In this document: piece after piece, positions 1 through 10,295 of the stretch
Layout of the letters: the number at the start of each line of letters is the position of its first letter
Numbering within the stretch: position 1 is the stretch's first letter
Source: Megascapheus bottae
Taxonomy: Eukaryota > Chordata > Mammalia > Rodentia > Geomyidae
NCBI GenBank assembly: GCA_024803745.1
Contig: JANJXV010000004.1
Span: forward strand, 43,705,358-43,769,357
Length of the DNA: 64,000 bases
Direction: 5' to 3'
Translations under genes and position numbers: made by a program
Notes under the pieces: generated by a model
Told to the model about the DNA's origin: nothing
The model's database searches: none
Seen by the model: the letters and a program-made list of their open reading frames with translations, nothing else

Positions 1-640
1 TCTGGGTCCATGAAACTGTAGGTAAGTTTGAAAACAAGCCAAATCTTTGAGCACTTGAAGACAATGATAAAGATATCAACTTATAAAAACTAGTTCCTAC
101 GCTGAGCTAAATTCCTTTAGCTTTAATATGAATATTTATACTCTAACCCACTTTCTGGATATCCCTAAACAAAATGACTTTCTTTTAAGAGCTTTCTGTC
201 AGGAAGATGCTGTAGCCTACTCTAATGAAATTCTCATAATGCATACTTTAGACTGATTACTGTGACAGTAAGTGTTTATTTATTTGTTTACTTTTTGAAA
301 TCCTAACTAGTTTCATCTTGGGTGATTTGGGTTAACTTCACCTGTCCATATATGATCTCTCTTTCCTCTAATTTAACTAGACATTAGGTAAGCTGTTTCC
401 CCCAGTATTTTAAAGCAGTAAGAACTTTATAAGAAGTTTTGTTTAGAGGCCACCTCTAAACCATCAATATAGTTTATTAACTTTATCAGGAAGAGTAAGA
501 TGAAAAATAGTTTTCAATAGAAAAATAAGTTGTAAGTAAATGGATATAAGCACATGTTTTTACTTAAAAAAATCCTGAAACTAACAAATATGAGAATATA
601 TCTCCAGGTCCTTCCATTTTTTTTGCTAATGATGCAATAT
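1..640. other. Unassigned AT-rich intergenic DNA
   Basis: No convincing open frame, RNA gene or recognised repeat was seen here. The sequence is AT-rich and shows no splice-bounded exon. Confidence 0.5.
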
Positions 641-1062
641 CAGTCTTTCTAATGGATGCATAAAATCCATCCTTCTATATTTTTGCTAGTTATGCATTAT
701 CAGTATTGCTAATATATGAATAATATTTTATTGTGTCCATATACCACATATCAATTGTCATTTGAAGGGTATCTGTGTTGATTCTATCTCTTGGCTATGG
801 TGAGCACTGCTGCAATGGACATGGGTTTGCTGATGTCTTCACTTTATCTTGATTTTCAGTCTTTTTGATGAGTGCCGAAGTATGGAATTGCTTCATCATA
901 GAAGATTTTTTGAGGAATCCCCATACTATTTTCTACAGTCATTGAATAAGTTTTACATTTCCACCAACAGTGTATTAAGGTTCCTTTTTGCCCACATTTT
1001 TTGGCAGCATCTATTATTATTTGTATTCTTGATGAAGGCCTTTCTAACTGGTGTAAAAAGGG
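640..1062 (-). mobile_element. Old L1 ORF2 fragment (antisense)
   Basis: Read on the minus strand, this resembles the last part of L1 ORF2 and is strongly decayed. It keeps the recognisable order of the younger copies: the stretch facing the CCACCAACAGTG and GGCAGCATCT blocks, and the upstream block corresponding to CTGCAATG at about 810. It is much more diverged than the copies at 22 kb and 56 kb, so it belongs to an older L1 layer. The open frame at 849-1073 on the plus strand is a by-product. Confidence 0.7.
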
Positions 1063-1171
1063 AGAGTGCTTAACTTACAAGGCAAACGCCCAGAGTTTCA
1101 ATGAATAATAACTGTTCTGTATTATCTTGTAATTGTGTCATGGAGTAAAAATTAGTTCTGAGAGGATGGTA

Positions 1172-1702
1172 AAATTATATTTTTTATATATTTTATTGTA
1201 ATTAATGAGAGTGTTACATGATATTTGCCAGATACAAGGTGCATTAATTCACATACATTGATACCCTTTCACATGTTTTGGTCCCCATTTCCCTCCCCCC
1301 ACCCACCACCCACTCCCTATTGGTTTTCCCCCCTTCCCTATCAAGTTTCAGATAACCAAATACAAATAAATTCAATATATCAGATAACAAAGTGAGATAC
1401 TGTAACAATATGAGATACCCAAGGGACAGCACAGGAGATGAGGGATAACATAGTACATTAAGGACAACAATCATTCGTTATATGGCTTTTGTTTCAATAT
1501 CCTGGAGGTCCTTTCAATTAGCTTCATACTATGTGGCCTTATGTGTCAAGGTTTTGCTCTATTGCAGATCTCTGCTAGTAGAGCCCAAGGTTTCTACTGA
1601 TTATGACAAATGAGGGAAACCATTGAGCCTAAGTTTCTTTGAGTCTGCTTACTTCACTTAATATGATTTTTTCTAAGTCTTTCCACTTTCTAACAATTCA
1701 TA
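1172..1702 (-). mobile_element. 5'-truncated L1, 3'UTR and end of ORF2
   Basis: A T-rich start followed by ATTGTAATTAATGAGAG marks the reversed 3' end. The block shared with 21580-22085 and 55450-55935 follows, ending in the antisense of the last ORF2 codons. It is close in sequence to the other younger L1 copies. No clear target-site duplication was found at its ends. Confidence 0.85.
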
Positions 1703-1719
1703 TCCTATTAGAAGTACTT

Positions 1720-2400
1720 TTCCACAAGTTGTTTTAATGATTTCTTTTCCTGTTTACCATAGATAAAAAGTAAACAATATACACAAATCTACAATTTGAA
1801 GATTTAGATATCTAAATACATCTTTCCCAACTAATAGTTTATATGTAAAAATTACATGAGCTAATATTTAAGGAAACATTTATATTATATTGTGCTGTTG
1901 TGCATATAATTAAATACATTATATATATATATATCCTGTCCTTCCCATTTTCTTCTTTATGCTCTTTGCAATCATTAAAAACAGTTCCTATATTATACAA
2001 TTTCACTTAGCTAAGCAATTCATTAAAATATTAAATTTTATCACAAAATTAAGTGATTGCTTTAACAAAAAAACCCTCAAATATTGTTGAATGAAATGTT
2101 GATTTATTTTTTAAACAGATACAATGAATGCTAGTTACCATCTTGAAATTTAGAAGAAGAAAACTGGAATGATAAATGTGTTCTCCCTCTAAAAGCAAAT
2201 TCATGACAGAAACAGATCATGTTAAAGCACTACACAATAGGTCTATTTTCTTGAAAATTGCATTATTTTAATGTACCCATCTGTAGTTAAAAACTGTCTA
2301 TTTTCACTCTGCCTTTCTGTAGTGCTTTGATTCTCTGATCACCTCTATATGCTGATATATTCCCAGTAATTGGAGTTGACACTTCAGATACTATGGCTCT
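1720..2400. other. Unassigned intergenic DNA with a short TA run
   Basis: AT-rich sequence with a short TA run near 1920-1934. I see no gene or recognised repeat. Confidence 0.5.
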
Positions 2401-2402
2401 GT

Positions 2403-2417
2403 ACATGGTGATTTTTT
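2403..2417 (+). repeat. Target-site copy 1, ACATGGTGATTTTTT
   Basis: This 15-mer is identical to 3394-3408 and differs by one base from 3888-3902. It closes the 3' side of the minus-strand twin-primed L1 insertion. Confidence 0.85.
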
Positions 2418-2450
2418 GTAGTTATCTTAGCTACTTTTATTACCTTTTTT
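2418..2450 (-). other. Short 3' transduction beyond the L1 end
   Basis: On the minus strand the L1 3' end runs into an A tract, then about 27 nt of unrelated sequence (2418-2444), then the AAAAAA that begins the target duplication. The extra sequence carries AATAAA (2436-2441 as TTTATT) about 20 nt before the second A tract. That is the pattern expected when L1 transcription reads through to a downstream poly(A) signal. Confidence 0.65.
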
Positions 2451-3393
2451 CCATATATGTTTATTATAATTAATAGAAGTGTTGCATTCTATTCACCAAA
2501 TAGAAGGTGTATTACTTCACAAACATTGATACCCTTTCTCATGTCTTGGTCCCCATTTCCCTCCCCCCACCCCACCCTTCATCTTGTTTCCCCCACCTTC
2601 CTTATCCTATTTCAAATAGCCAAACAAGCATATATCCACTATATCAGATAACAAAGTGAAATACTGTAATAATATGATATAACCAAGGGACAGCAAAAGA
2701 GATGAGAGATAACACAGTACATTAAGGACAACAATCACTCATTATATGGCTTTTGTTTCTATATCCTGGCGGTCCTTTCATTTAGTGTCATACTCTATGG
2801 CCTTATGTATCTAGGTTTTGTTCTAGGCTTGACATCTCTGGGCATAAAAGAAATGCAAATCAAAACAACTCTAAGATTCCACCTCACTCCAGTTAGAATG
2901 GCCAGGATCAAGAAATCTAATAACAACAGATGCTGGAGGGGATGTAGCCAGGAAGGATCACTACTACACTCTTGTTGACAGTGCAAACTCGTTCAACCAC
3001 TGTGGAAAGTAGTATGACAGTTCCTCAAAAGACTAAACATAGAGCTCCCCTATGACCCAGCAATTCCACTACTTGGCATTTACCCAATTATCCAGAAACA
3101 AGGACATACTTAATCCACTAGCACAATTATGTTCATTGCAGCACTATTTACCATAGCAAAGATATGGAACCAACCCAGATGCCCCTCAGTTGATGACTGG
3201 ATCAACAAGATGTGGTATTTACACATAATGGAATTCTATGCTGCTGTCAGAAAGAACGACATGGCCTAATTTGTAAGGAAATGGAAAGACTTAGAAAAAA
3301 ATCATATTAAGTGAAGTAAGCCAGACTCAAAGGAACATAGGCTCAATGGTTTCCCTCATTTGTCATAATCAGTTGAAAACTTGGACTCTCCTA
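2451..3393 (-). mobile_element. Twin-primed (5'-inverted) L1 insertion
   Basis: The 3' part (2451 to about 2826) is L1 3'UTR on the minus strand. The adjoining part (about 2827-3393) is the end of ORF2 on the plus strand, running through the Cys/His-rich C-terminus to the block after the ORF2 stop. This is the classic 5' inversion from twin priming. Compared with the 47-54 kb copy, only about a dozen nucleotides are missing where the two halves would have joined. The flanks carry a 15-bp duplication (2403-2417 and 3394-3408). ORF2 is disrupted, including a stop in the Trp-rich C-terminal segment. Confidence 0.9.
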
Positions 3394-3408
3394 ACATGGT
3401 GATTTTTT
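3394..3408 (+). repeat. Target-site copy 2, ACATGGTGATTTTTT
   Basis: This copy is shared by two insertions. It is the 5' duplication of the twin-primed L1 and the 3' duplication of the ELL2 retrocopy, partly overlapping the retrocopy's reversed A tail. Confidence 0.85.
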
Positions 3409-3887
3409 TTGAATTTTAAATAAATAATACTAGTTTATTCACATCTTGTGGTGCAAGTAGAGTTCTAGGGCCCTGACTCTGCTTGCTGTTGGTCAGATTC
3501 ACCTATTAGTCTTTTGATATGAGCCAGCTTGTTATGGAGATACTCGCATCTGTATTTTTCTTCATGGTAATTAGGACTAGACTGCTTGATCTTCTGATAT
3601 TCCTGTAAGACTTCATCACAAACATGCTGATACTCCTTTGAGCCTGGAGAAAGGTGCTTTCATTGAACATCCAGTTTGATAAACCTTCTAGCCACGGTCT
3701 CCATCCTGGCATGTAAAGCCCTGTATTAATTGTACTCTGCATTAAAGTCATCCTTATAATTCTGGCATTGCTCATAGGAGACAATAGCAATATATTTTAT
3801 CAAATAATCTGGGAGTTCAACTGTATAAGAAGGCTCCATGGAAGCAGTGCAGTCCTCTTTAAATCTTTCACTGGAATTTGGACTGGA
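3409..3887 (-). pseudogene. ELL2: ELL2 processed pseudogene (3' fragment)
   Basis: Minus-strand conceptual translation gives about 140 residues of the C-terminal occludin/ELL homology domain of an ELL-family elongation factor. It includes KEDCTASMEPS, PDYLIKYIAIVSYEQ, LHARMETVARRFIKLD, SSPNYHEEKYRCEYLHNKLA and HIKRLIGE. From memory these match ELL2 better than ELL or ELL3. ELL2 is a subunit of the super elongation complex that stimulates RNA polymerase II. Here the frame is broken by TAA at 3726-3728 and TGA at 3660-3662, and the native stop lies at 3465-3467. An AATAAA (3434-3439 reversed) precedes an A tract (3403-3410), no intron is seen, and near-identical 15-mers flank it. It is therefore a 5'-truncated L1-mediated retrocopy and not a gene. 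The parent gene is not in the window. Confidence 0.88.
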
Positions 3888-3902
3888 ACATGGTCATTTT
3901 TT
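3888..3902 (+). repeat. Target-site copy 3, ACATGGTCATTTTTT
   Basis: This copy differs from the copies at 2403 and 3394 by one base (C for G at the eighth position). It lies at the 5' side of the ELL2 retrocopy. Confidence 0.8.
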
Positions 3903-3904
3903 AA

Positions 3905-5365
3905 AACTATGCTCTCAGCCTTGCTGTAGATAGAAGGGTCATTGCCAACTACCTCCCTAACAAAATGTCTTTGTGTACCCTAGTGTGTATTTCTTTACTT
4001 GAATATTATTTCTTTGATTGTTCTACCAGAACCAATATGTTTTCCTTGAGTTCATCTATCACAAAACAATTTACAGTCCCTCACAAACCTCACTACCTAA
4101 GAAAGAATGCATTTATGTTTTCTTTGGCTCAGAGCGAATAGCTCAAGCAGTGCCATATCCCTAAGGCCTTGTTCTTTAGGTCCTTTCCATTTAAAGAAAA
4201 TACGTTTAGGTCAGACACTGAAAAAGGAGCTATGTTTCTGTAGCTGTAGAACCAGGGAAATGCATGGCAAGGAAACTTTCCTAGCAAAAGTTTGCTGAAT
4301 TTAAGAGAACTATAGCTTAAACTGTCTGCAGCCTTACATTATTTAAAATTACTGAAGAAGACATTTATCTAATACCATAGGATATCTTCTGTCAGAATTC
4401 TACCAGCATCCATGATATATCTATGATTCAGGAAGAAATCAAACAAATTGTTTTCATGACATATTAAAACAAAACTGTAGAATTTATATCCATTACAGGG
4501 ATCACAGTATAAGAATACTGTGAAGTGAAAACATTTGGGAGAAATTATATTTCCTTTTGATTTTTTTCTTCCAGTTCTTTTGTTTATATTAGTATTATCA
4601 TTACATATAGTGCAGGAAGATTTTCCAAGGCATTTTGAGTTATTTCAGAGTCAAAGAAAACTATACTCCCTGATAATGTATGGGGAATGCTTCTCAAGCT
4701 CTGCTTGAAAACTGCACTAGTTTTGGAAGATAGGAAAGAAGTGTTTCCTGACAGCCAGGGCAGAACTGCAGGTGTTGCTGTGGCTCACATCTATTATTGA
4801 TCTCAAGACACAGTATCATTCTCCTGTACAATCTCCACCTTTGAATTAAATGTTGTTGTAGGAAAGGGTGCACATTTGAGGAGATGGAATTAGTACTTTT
4901 TACAGGTCATTCCCAACATCACAGTACAATCTAAAGAAAAATATGAAGAACCATCCGTTCATCCTGGGACTCAGTGTAGTTTTCCAGATTCCATTTGGTT
5001 CTTAAGGTTTCCAAAGATTCTACTATTGCCTTATTTGGCACACAATTTCTACTCTTCTCTATTCCTCTGTTAAACTAAGGTGGGAATTTGAGGCCAGTCA
5101 TCAGAAGGCATTTGCATTAAGGAATTCGCATTAGGCCTCATTCCAAGACACTAGAGAATATCTCTTTAATACCATTTCTCATTCCCCTCAATGTTTCTGG
5201 TTTCCTTATAAATCACAATGACATATATGTTGTTAAGGAAAAGAAAATGCTATTCATTTCCAAATTTCATGACATGTTTCCATCATATTTCCTTATATCA
5301 AACCAAACTGATATCACCAAATAGCACCTGTTTATCTTCCAGTGCCCCCCCTCAATATTTTTCTC
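3905..5365. other. Unassigned intergenic DNA
   Basis: No recognisable coding frame longer than chance, RNA gene or confident repeat. The 63-codon frame at 4107-4298 shows no family resemblance. Confidence 0.5.
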
Positions 5366-5369
5366 CTGG

Positions 5370-5680
5370 CTGAAATCATTAAATGAAAGAATACAAGCAC
5401 AAAAAGACAAAGACTACATTTTCTCAATCATATAGGGAAGCTAAGTGAGTGGATCACATAGGAAGTGAGATTAACAGTTACCAGAGACTGGACAGTATGG
5501 TTAGAAAACAGTTGTATACAAGTTAGTGATCATAGTAAGTTGATTTTTATGCCACAGGACAATGATTGTTGCCAGTAGTAATTTATTTTATACTTCAAAA
5601 AGCTAAAGACTTTCAAATGCTAAAACAAGCAAGGACATGCTGAATATTTGCATGATACATATGATGATTTTTTCTGATTT
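5370..5680 (+). mobile_element. Ancient L1 3' end remnant
   Basis: The order of motifs (TCTCAATCATATAGGGA, then a GGAAGTGAGATTAACAGTTACCAGAGACTGG-like block, then a block ending in TATACTTCAAAAAGCTAAA) resembles the 3' end of old mammalian L1 families. It is much decayed and has no duplication. Confidence 0.6.
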
Positions 5681-5689
5681 GAACATTAT

Positions 5690-6185
5690 GCAGTATCTAC
5701 ATGCATCAAAATCTTGCATTGAACTCCTAAGTGTGTATGAACAATTTTCCAATTAAAGTTAATTTTTAAACAGTGATTCAAAATTTAACAAAATCCTCAT
5801 ATAGACATTAATTTAGAGGTTTTTTTTTTACATTTTGGGAGCATTTTCAGGTTTTGTGTCATTATTGTTTCATGTTATATTGTGCAACTTTCCATGCAAT
5901 TTAATTCTCATCATTTTGTTGACACAAAAATCTGCTTTTTACTAAATAAAACATGGTTTTCTCCTACAATAAAATATTCTTTAACTAAAGGCAATTTTAA
6001 AATCTGAACAGGTGTAGAATATATATTTTCTAGACTTGTAATATGAGTTCAACATTATTCTTTCTTTACTCAATACTTGCCTTGGAAGAAATTTTTCATA
6101 ATTTTGTCTATCTGAATTCAAAGAGAATATCTTCTCACATATTCACAGAGTACATTACATTTTGCTAGATACTGATTCTTTCTTT
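5690..6185. other. Unassigned AT-rich DNA
   Basis: No feature was recognised apart from short T runs (about 5820-5830). Confidence 0.5.
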
Positions 6186-6187
6186 AA

Positions 6188-7301
6188 TTTTTTTTATTTC
6201 AATGTATAGAGGGATTACAATTATATTCCCCAGTTAGAGGGTGCATTACTTCTCACACAAAGATATCCCTTCTTATGTTTTTGTCCCCTTTTCCTCTCCC
6301 CACCACCTCCCATCATTTTTCCCCTCTTATTTCAAATAAATAAGCAAACATCTATATAATATACCAGGTAACAAAGTGGGATACTGTAACAATATGAGAT
6401 TAACCAAAGGGCAACACAAGAGAAGGAAGAAAAACATAATACATAAAGAATAACAGTCACTTGTGATTAAGATCTTGTTTCCATGTCCTGGAAGTCCATT
6501 GACTTGGCCTCATTCTATATGGCCTGATGTATTTAGGGTTTGAGTTATTGTAATCTTCTGCTAGGATAGTTTTAGATGTGTACTAATTATAACAGAATGA
6601 CCCCACATAGCAAAAACTATTTTTAGCAGAAAGAACAGTGCAGGAGGAATGTCAATACCAAACTTTAGACTCTATTACAGAACTATAGTAATTAAAACAT
6701 CTTAGTCCTTGCACAAGAACAGGACTGAGGACTAATGGAATAGAACTGAAGACCCAGAAATCAACCAACAGCCCTATGGCCACCTAATCTTTGACAAGGG
6801 AGACAAAAAATAGAATAGAAGGAAGACAGCCTCTTCAACAAATGGTGCTGGCAGAACTGGTTGAACACCTACAGAAAACTAAATTTGGATTCTTCTTTGT
6901 CACCCTACACCAGGATTAATTCCAAATCGATCAAAGACCTCGAGGTAAAAGCAGACATCCTAAAATCTTTAAAAGAAGGAATAGGAGATACCCTACGCCT
7001 CCTTGGCACAGGTCAAAACTTTCTTAATAAAGACACAGAAGCACAACAAATTAAAGATAGCTTGGACAAATGGGAATGCATTAAGTTGCAGAACTTCTGT
7101 ATTACAAAGGAGAAAGCTAGGAAGTTAAATAGAAATCACACAGAGTGGGAGAAGATCTTCTAACCTTACAAAAAACAAAGGCCTCATATCTAAAATATTA
7201 TAGTTAAAAAAATTGAACCTCTCCAAAACAAATCTCCAAAGAAACAACCATCCCATTAAAAGATTGGCCAGAGACTTAAAGAGACTTCTCTGAAGAAGAA
7301 A
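6188..7301 (-). mobile_element. Second twin-primed L1 insertion (older subfamily)
   Basis: The part at 6188 to about 6600 is L1 3'UTR plus the very end of ORF2 on the minus strand. It has the older-type 3' end also seen at 45.64 kb and 60.54 kb. The part at 6601-7301 is an internal ORF2 piece on the plus strand, with an open frame at 6861-7163 containing LNLDSSLSPYTRINS and LLGTGQNFLNKD. The two halves are inverted relative to each other. By alignment to the 47-54 kb copy, roughly 560 nt between them are missing. No clear target duplication was found. Confidence 0.82.
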
Positions 7302-7419
7302 TAATAATAGTCATCTTATTTATACAGAAATTCAGATTCATTAACATAAAGCTCAGTAATCATATTGCATCAGTCCACTTGGTAACGCTCCCTTTAAGAG
7401 TTTAAGAGTTTTAAAAATA

Positions 7420-7427
7420 CATTTCCA
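7420..7427 (+). repeat. SINE target duplication, left copy
   Basis: CATTTCCA, matched at 7623-7630. A looser match with one mismatch extends upstream. Confidence 0.6.
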
Positions 7428-7620
7428 GGGGTGGGAGTTTGGCCTAGTGATAGAGTCCTTCCTAGCTTGCACAAAGACCCAGGTTCGAGCCCTCAGTACC
7501 ACATACATAGAAAAAGCCAGAAGTGAGTGGTGCTATGGGTCTAGTGGTAGAGCTCTAGCCTTGAGAAAGTCCAAGGACAATGTTCATACTCTGAGCTCAA
7601 GCCCAGGACTGGCAAAAAAA
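7428..7620 (+). mobile_element. IDL-Geo-type dimeric SINE
   Basis: The left monomer is ID/tRNA-like, with an A box around GGCCTAGTGATAGAG and a B box GGTTCGAGCCC. It is joined to the right monomer (GTGGTGCTATGGGTCTAGTGGTAG ... CAAGCCCAGGACTGGC) and ends in an A tail. The duplication CATTTCCA flanks it. Confidence 0.88.
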
Positions 7621-7639
7621 TCCATTTCCAATAATTTAA

Positions 7640-8280
7640 CTATATTTTCAATCATTTAGTTTAAATGATTCACAAAATATCTTTGAAATTACAAGCCTGA
7701 GAACAGAGTAGGAAATTTGTATATGTCTTTTCTCAACAGCAGTGAGACAATTGTAATGATTTTTGGAATTTTTAGAGGAAATAGTTCCCAATTGGTCCTA
7801 TCCTAAAATTTCTCACTGCCTGTCCTCTGTCATATATCACCAAGATACTGACTTTGGAAAACAATAAGAACTAATTCATTCCTCAGTTTCTTTGGCTTCA
7901 TGATTTAGTCCAGGAATTTCAAAAGTGAAATTATTACAAAAATATCTTCTAACTGCTTAATATTCTTTAATGTTGACTATTATCTTTATGCAAAGCAAAT
8001 GGAAAGCAAAAATGATCCCTCTCTTCTATATGTCTTGGAATAATTAATCCTATAGTTTCAAATAAATGAAGCTATAGAACAACATTAGGAAAGTTGTTCT
8101 TGTTTTTCTACATCATTCACAAAATGCATGGAAATAGGTTAAAACATGATTTATATTGAATGGTGCTAAGATCCTTATGGCACAATGTTAAAAGATGTGT
8201 GCTCAAGTAGTCAAGTAGGATCGATATTAAATGCTAGCACTCTTACAAATAGATTATATGGGAAGTCAATAATGAAAATA
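7640..8280. other. Unassigned intergenic DNA
   Basis: AT-rich, with no recognised gene or repeat. Confidence 0.5.
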
Positions 8281-8590
8281 TAAGCGTTATCCAGAGTAGT
8301 GGCTCACATCTATACTCCAAGATACTTGGAAGGCAATCAGGAAGATGACAGTTTGGAGTTTTCCTGGGTAAAAAAAAGAAAAAAATATATAGGAAGACCC
8401 TGTTTTGATCAGTAGCTGGGCAGGATGCCACAAACTTGTGGTCCTAGTTTCATGAAAAGTAAAAATAGGAGAATAATGACCCCAAAAGTCATCCAAGAAT
8501 TTATTTTGTAAAATAAAGCCACAAGAATAAAAATGTCCGGAATCATGGTATATGTGGCAGAATGTTTGGCTAACAATGTGAAGCCCTCAA
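8281..8590 (+). mobile_element. Composite B1-B1-ID-like SINE (old)
   Basis: The first 7SL/B1-like unit begins near AGTGGCTCACATCTATACTC. After an A-rich linker, a second B1-like unit starts near GTAGCTGGGCAGGATGCC. An ID-like tail near 8540-8585 has the order GTGGCAGAATG ... GCTAACAATGTGAAGCCCTC. This resembles B1-dID composites of several rodent families. It is heavily mutated, so family assignment is tentative. Confidence 0.6.
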
Positions 8591-8607
8591 TTAGTTAGCA
8601 GTATGAC

Positions 8608-8845
8608 TAAAAAGTAAAGAGAAGGGAGGACAATGGAGAAAGAGGATAGTAAAGAAGAAAAGAGAGAGTACAAAGGAACGAAGGAAGGGAGGAAAGGAGG
8701 GAAGGAGGGAAAGAAAGTGAAGGAGAAATATGTGAGAGAGGAGGAGAATGGATGAATAAAGGAAAGGAAGGGAAGTGAAGGGAAGGGGAAAGTAGAACGG
8801 GTAAAGAGGTAGTAGAAATTGAGAAGGAGGAATGGGGATATGAAA
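8608..8845 (+). repeat. Long purine-rich (GGAA/GAAGG) tract
   Basis: About 240 bp is almost entirely A and G on the plus strand, with irregular GGAA, GGGA and GAAGG units. The antisense frame at 8591-8908 is a low-complexity product of this tract and not a gene. Confidence 0.9.
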
Positions 8846-8849
8846 GTGA

Positions 8850-9440
8850 TATATAAATGTTGACTTGCTAGAGTAGATCCCTGAAGACTGGTCTATCATG
8901 GAAACCAAACCACCACTGCTGAGCTTCTAAGGAGGTAAACCCAGATGGTAGTAAATGTGCAGACCTAGCACATGGCGTTGGTGTAAGTTTGAATCTCCGT
9001 TCTCCCCTACAATGGTTATTTTTTGCTAGTGTCATCGTTTTGCCCATTATTCTATTAAACTCCCTTAACTACCCTGTAAAGCCAGGGTGGGATGAGACCT
9101 TTGTAATTGTGCAGGTATCAATAGAAATGAGAACTGGTTCAGTTCCTCTCCAAGATTCTGCTATTAAGTTCTGTTCCATCCTTGATCCATGACCCAAAAT
9201 GTAATTGGTGACCAAGGCCCACATCCCTACCACTGACCCTGCCATTCAATGGACGCCCATAAATTGCTCCTCAAGCTCTGGTGGTGTTTGTTCTAACCCC
9301 TCATTTGACCTTGTTTGCTTCAATTCATATTTCGCTTTTCCATTGTGCGTTTCTCTATGTAACCTTCCAACACAGCATTGTAGTACCCTTATATGAACTG
9401 AATGTAAAGTTCAAATTCTGTCTACAGTATTCTTGTGTTT
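8850..9440. other. Unassigned, locally less AT-rich intergenic DNA
   Basis: Two short overlapping plus-strand frames (8989-9192 and 9205-9396) have no family resemblance and no coding context. The stretch may be an old repeat that I cannot name. Confidence 0.4.
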
Positions 9441-9449
9441 ATGTCTTAA

Positions 9450-9560
9450 TGATCATCTATTCCTTAGAACTCAAGTCAAATGTTATTTTTCCATGTTTTA
9501 CCAAACTTCCCTGCTAAAATTACGCTGGGATAATCAGCTTATTTTGTATTGAATTTACAG
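9450..9560 (+). mobile_element. Possible L2 fragment
   Basis: The block CCTTAGAACTCAAGTCAAAT, a T/C-rich stretch and then CTTCCCTG resembles the L2 segment in which 'actcagctcaaatgtcacctcc' precedes 'ccttccctga'. It is short and decayed. Confidence 0.4.
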
Positions 9561-9564
9561 CTTC

Positions 9565-10170
9565 TTCATTTTCTAGAAAAGCACATAAAATCATGGTTTG
9601 GTTTTATTTTATTTGATAGATTTACTTTCCCAGAAAAATAGGTTTATACAGTTGGGCAACATTTATCCTTTGCTTCCTCTCACTTAGCACCATGATTAAG
9701 GCAAAGCACCAGGCATTTGCTATATTTGTGAAATCTGAACTCTGCCATGAAAACATGATTTGGATTTACTATGACATAAATAACCAAAATATTTAGATAA
9801 TAAAGTTCAAAGCTACAATTTGAATGAAAATGATGCCACCATCTGGTTTATGTCAAAGAAAATGAACTTCAAAAAATAATTTCTCAGAACACTGATTATG
9901 AAGTCAAAACATATTTTGCAAGTCTTTGAGGGAAACAAAAGGTTTATCAGAAATGTTTCCTTTAAATGCCACTCACAATTTCAAAATATAATTGGAGAAT
10001 TTGAATTTGAACAAATATGAGATACATTTACACAGTAATTGATGGGGATCTCTGATCTCTGAAAAAGAATCTGTCATTCCAATTACTTACTTTTATATTT
10101 AATTACATAATGTTATCTGCCTTAAAATAATTTATTTAGACATATGATTCAAATCCTGTAATTTATTCGA
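9565..10170. other. Unassigned AT-rich intergenic DNA
   Basis: No gene or repeat was recognised. Confidence 0.5.
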
Positions 10171-10173
10171 TAA

Positions 10174-10186
10174 AACAGCTCCCTGA
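10174..10186 (+). repeat. L1 target-site duplication, left copy
   Basis: AACAGCTCCCTGA, repeated exactly at 10283-10295. Confidence 0.9.
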
Positions 10187-10282
10187 CATGTGAAAGGGTA
10201 TCAATATATGTGAATTAATGCACCTTCTATCTGGCAAATATCATGTAACCCTTTTATTAATTACAATAAAAAATAAAAAAAC
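10187..10282 (+). mobile_element. Extremely 5'-truncated L1 (96 bp)
   Basis: Only the last part of the 3'UTR is present (ATGTGAAAGGGTATCAATAT through ACAATAAAAAATAAAAAAAC). It matches the ends of the copies at 53.9 kb and, in reverse, at 21.6 and 55.45 kb. A perfect 13-bp duplication bounds it. Confidence 0.92.
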
Positions 10283-10295
10283 AACAGCTCCCTGA
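10283..10295 (+). repeat. L1 target-site duplication, right copy
   Basis: Exact repeat of 10174-10186. Confidence 0.9.

Noticed and set aside
4107..4298. 63-codon frame in unique DNA
   Set aside because: Short, featureless and without conservation evidence.
8591..8908. 105-codon hydrophobic, Phe/Leu/Ser-rich frame looking like a membrane protein
   Set aside because: It is the antisense translation of the purine tract (TTCC-rich), so it is a composition artefact.
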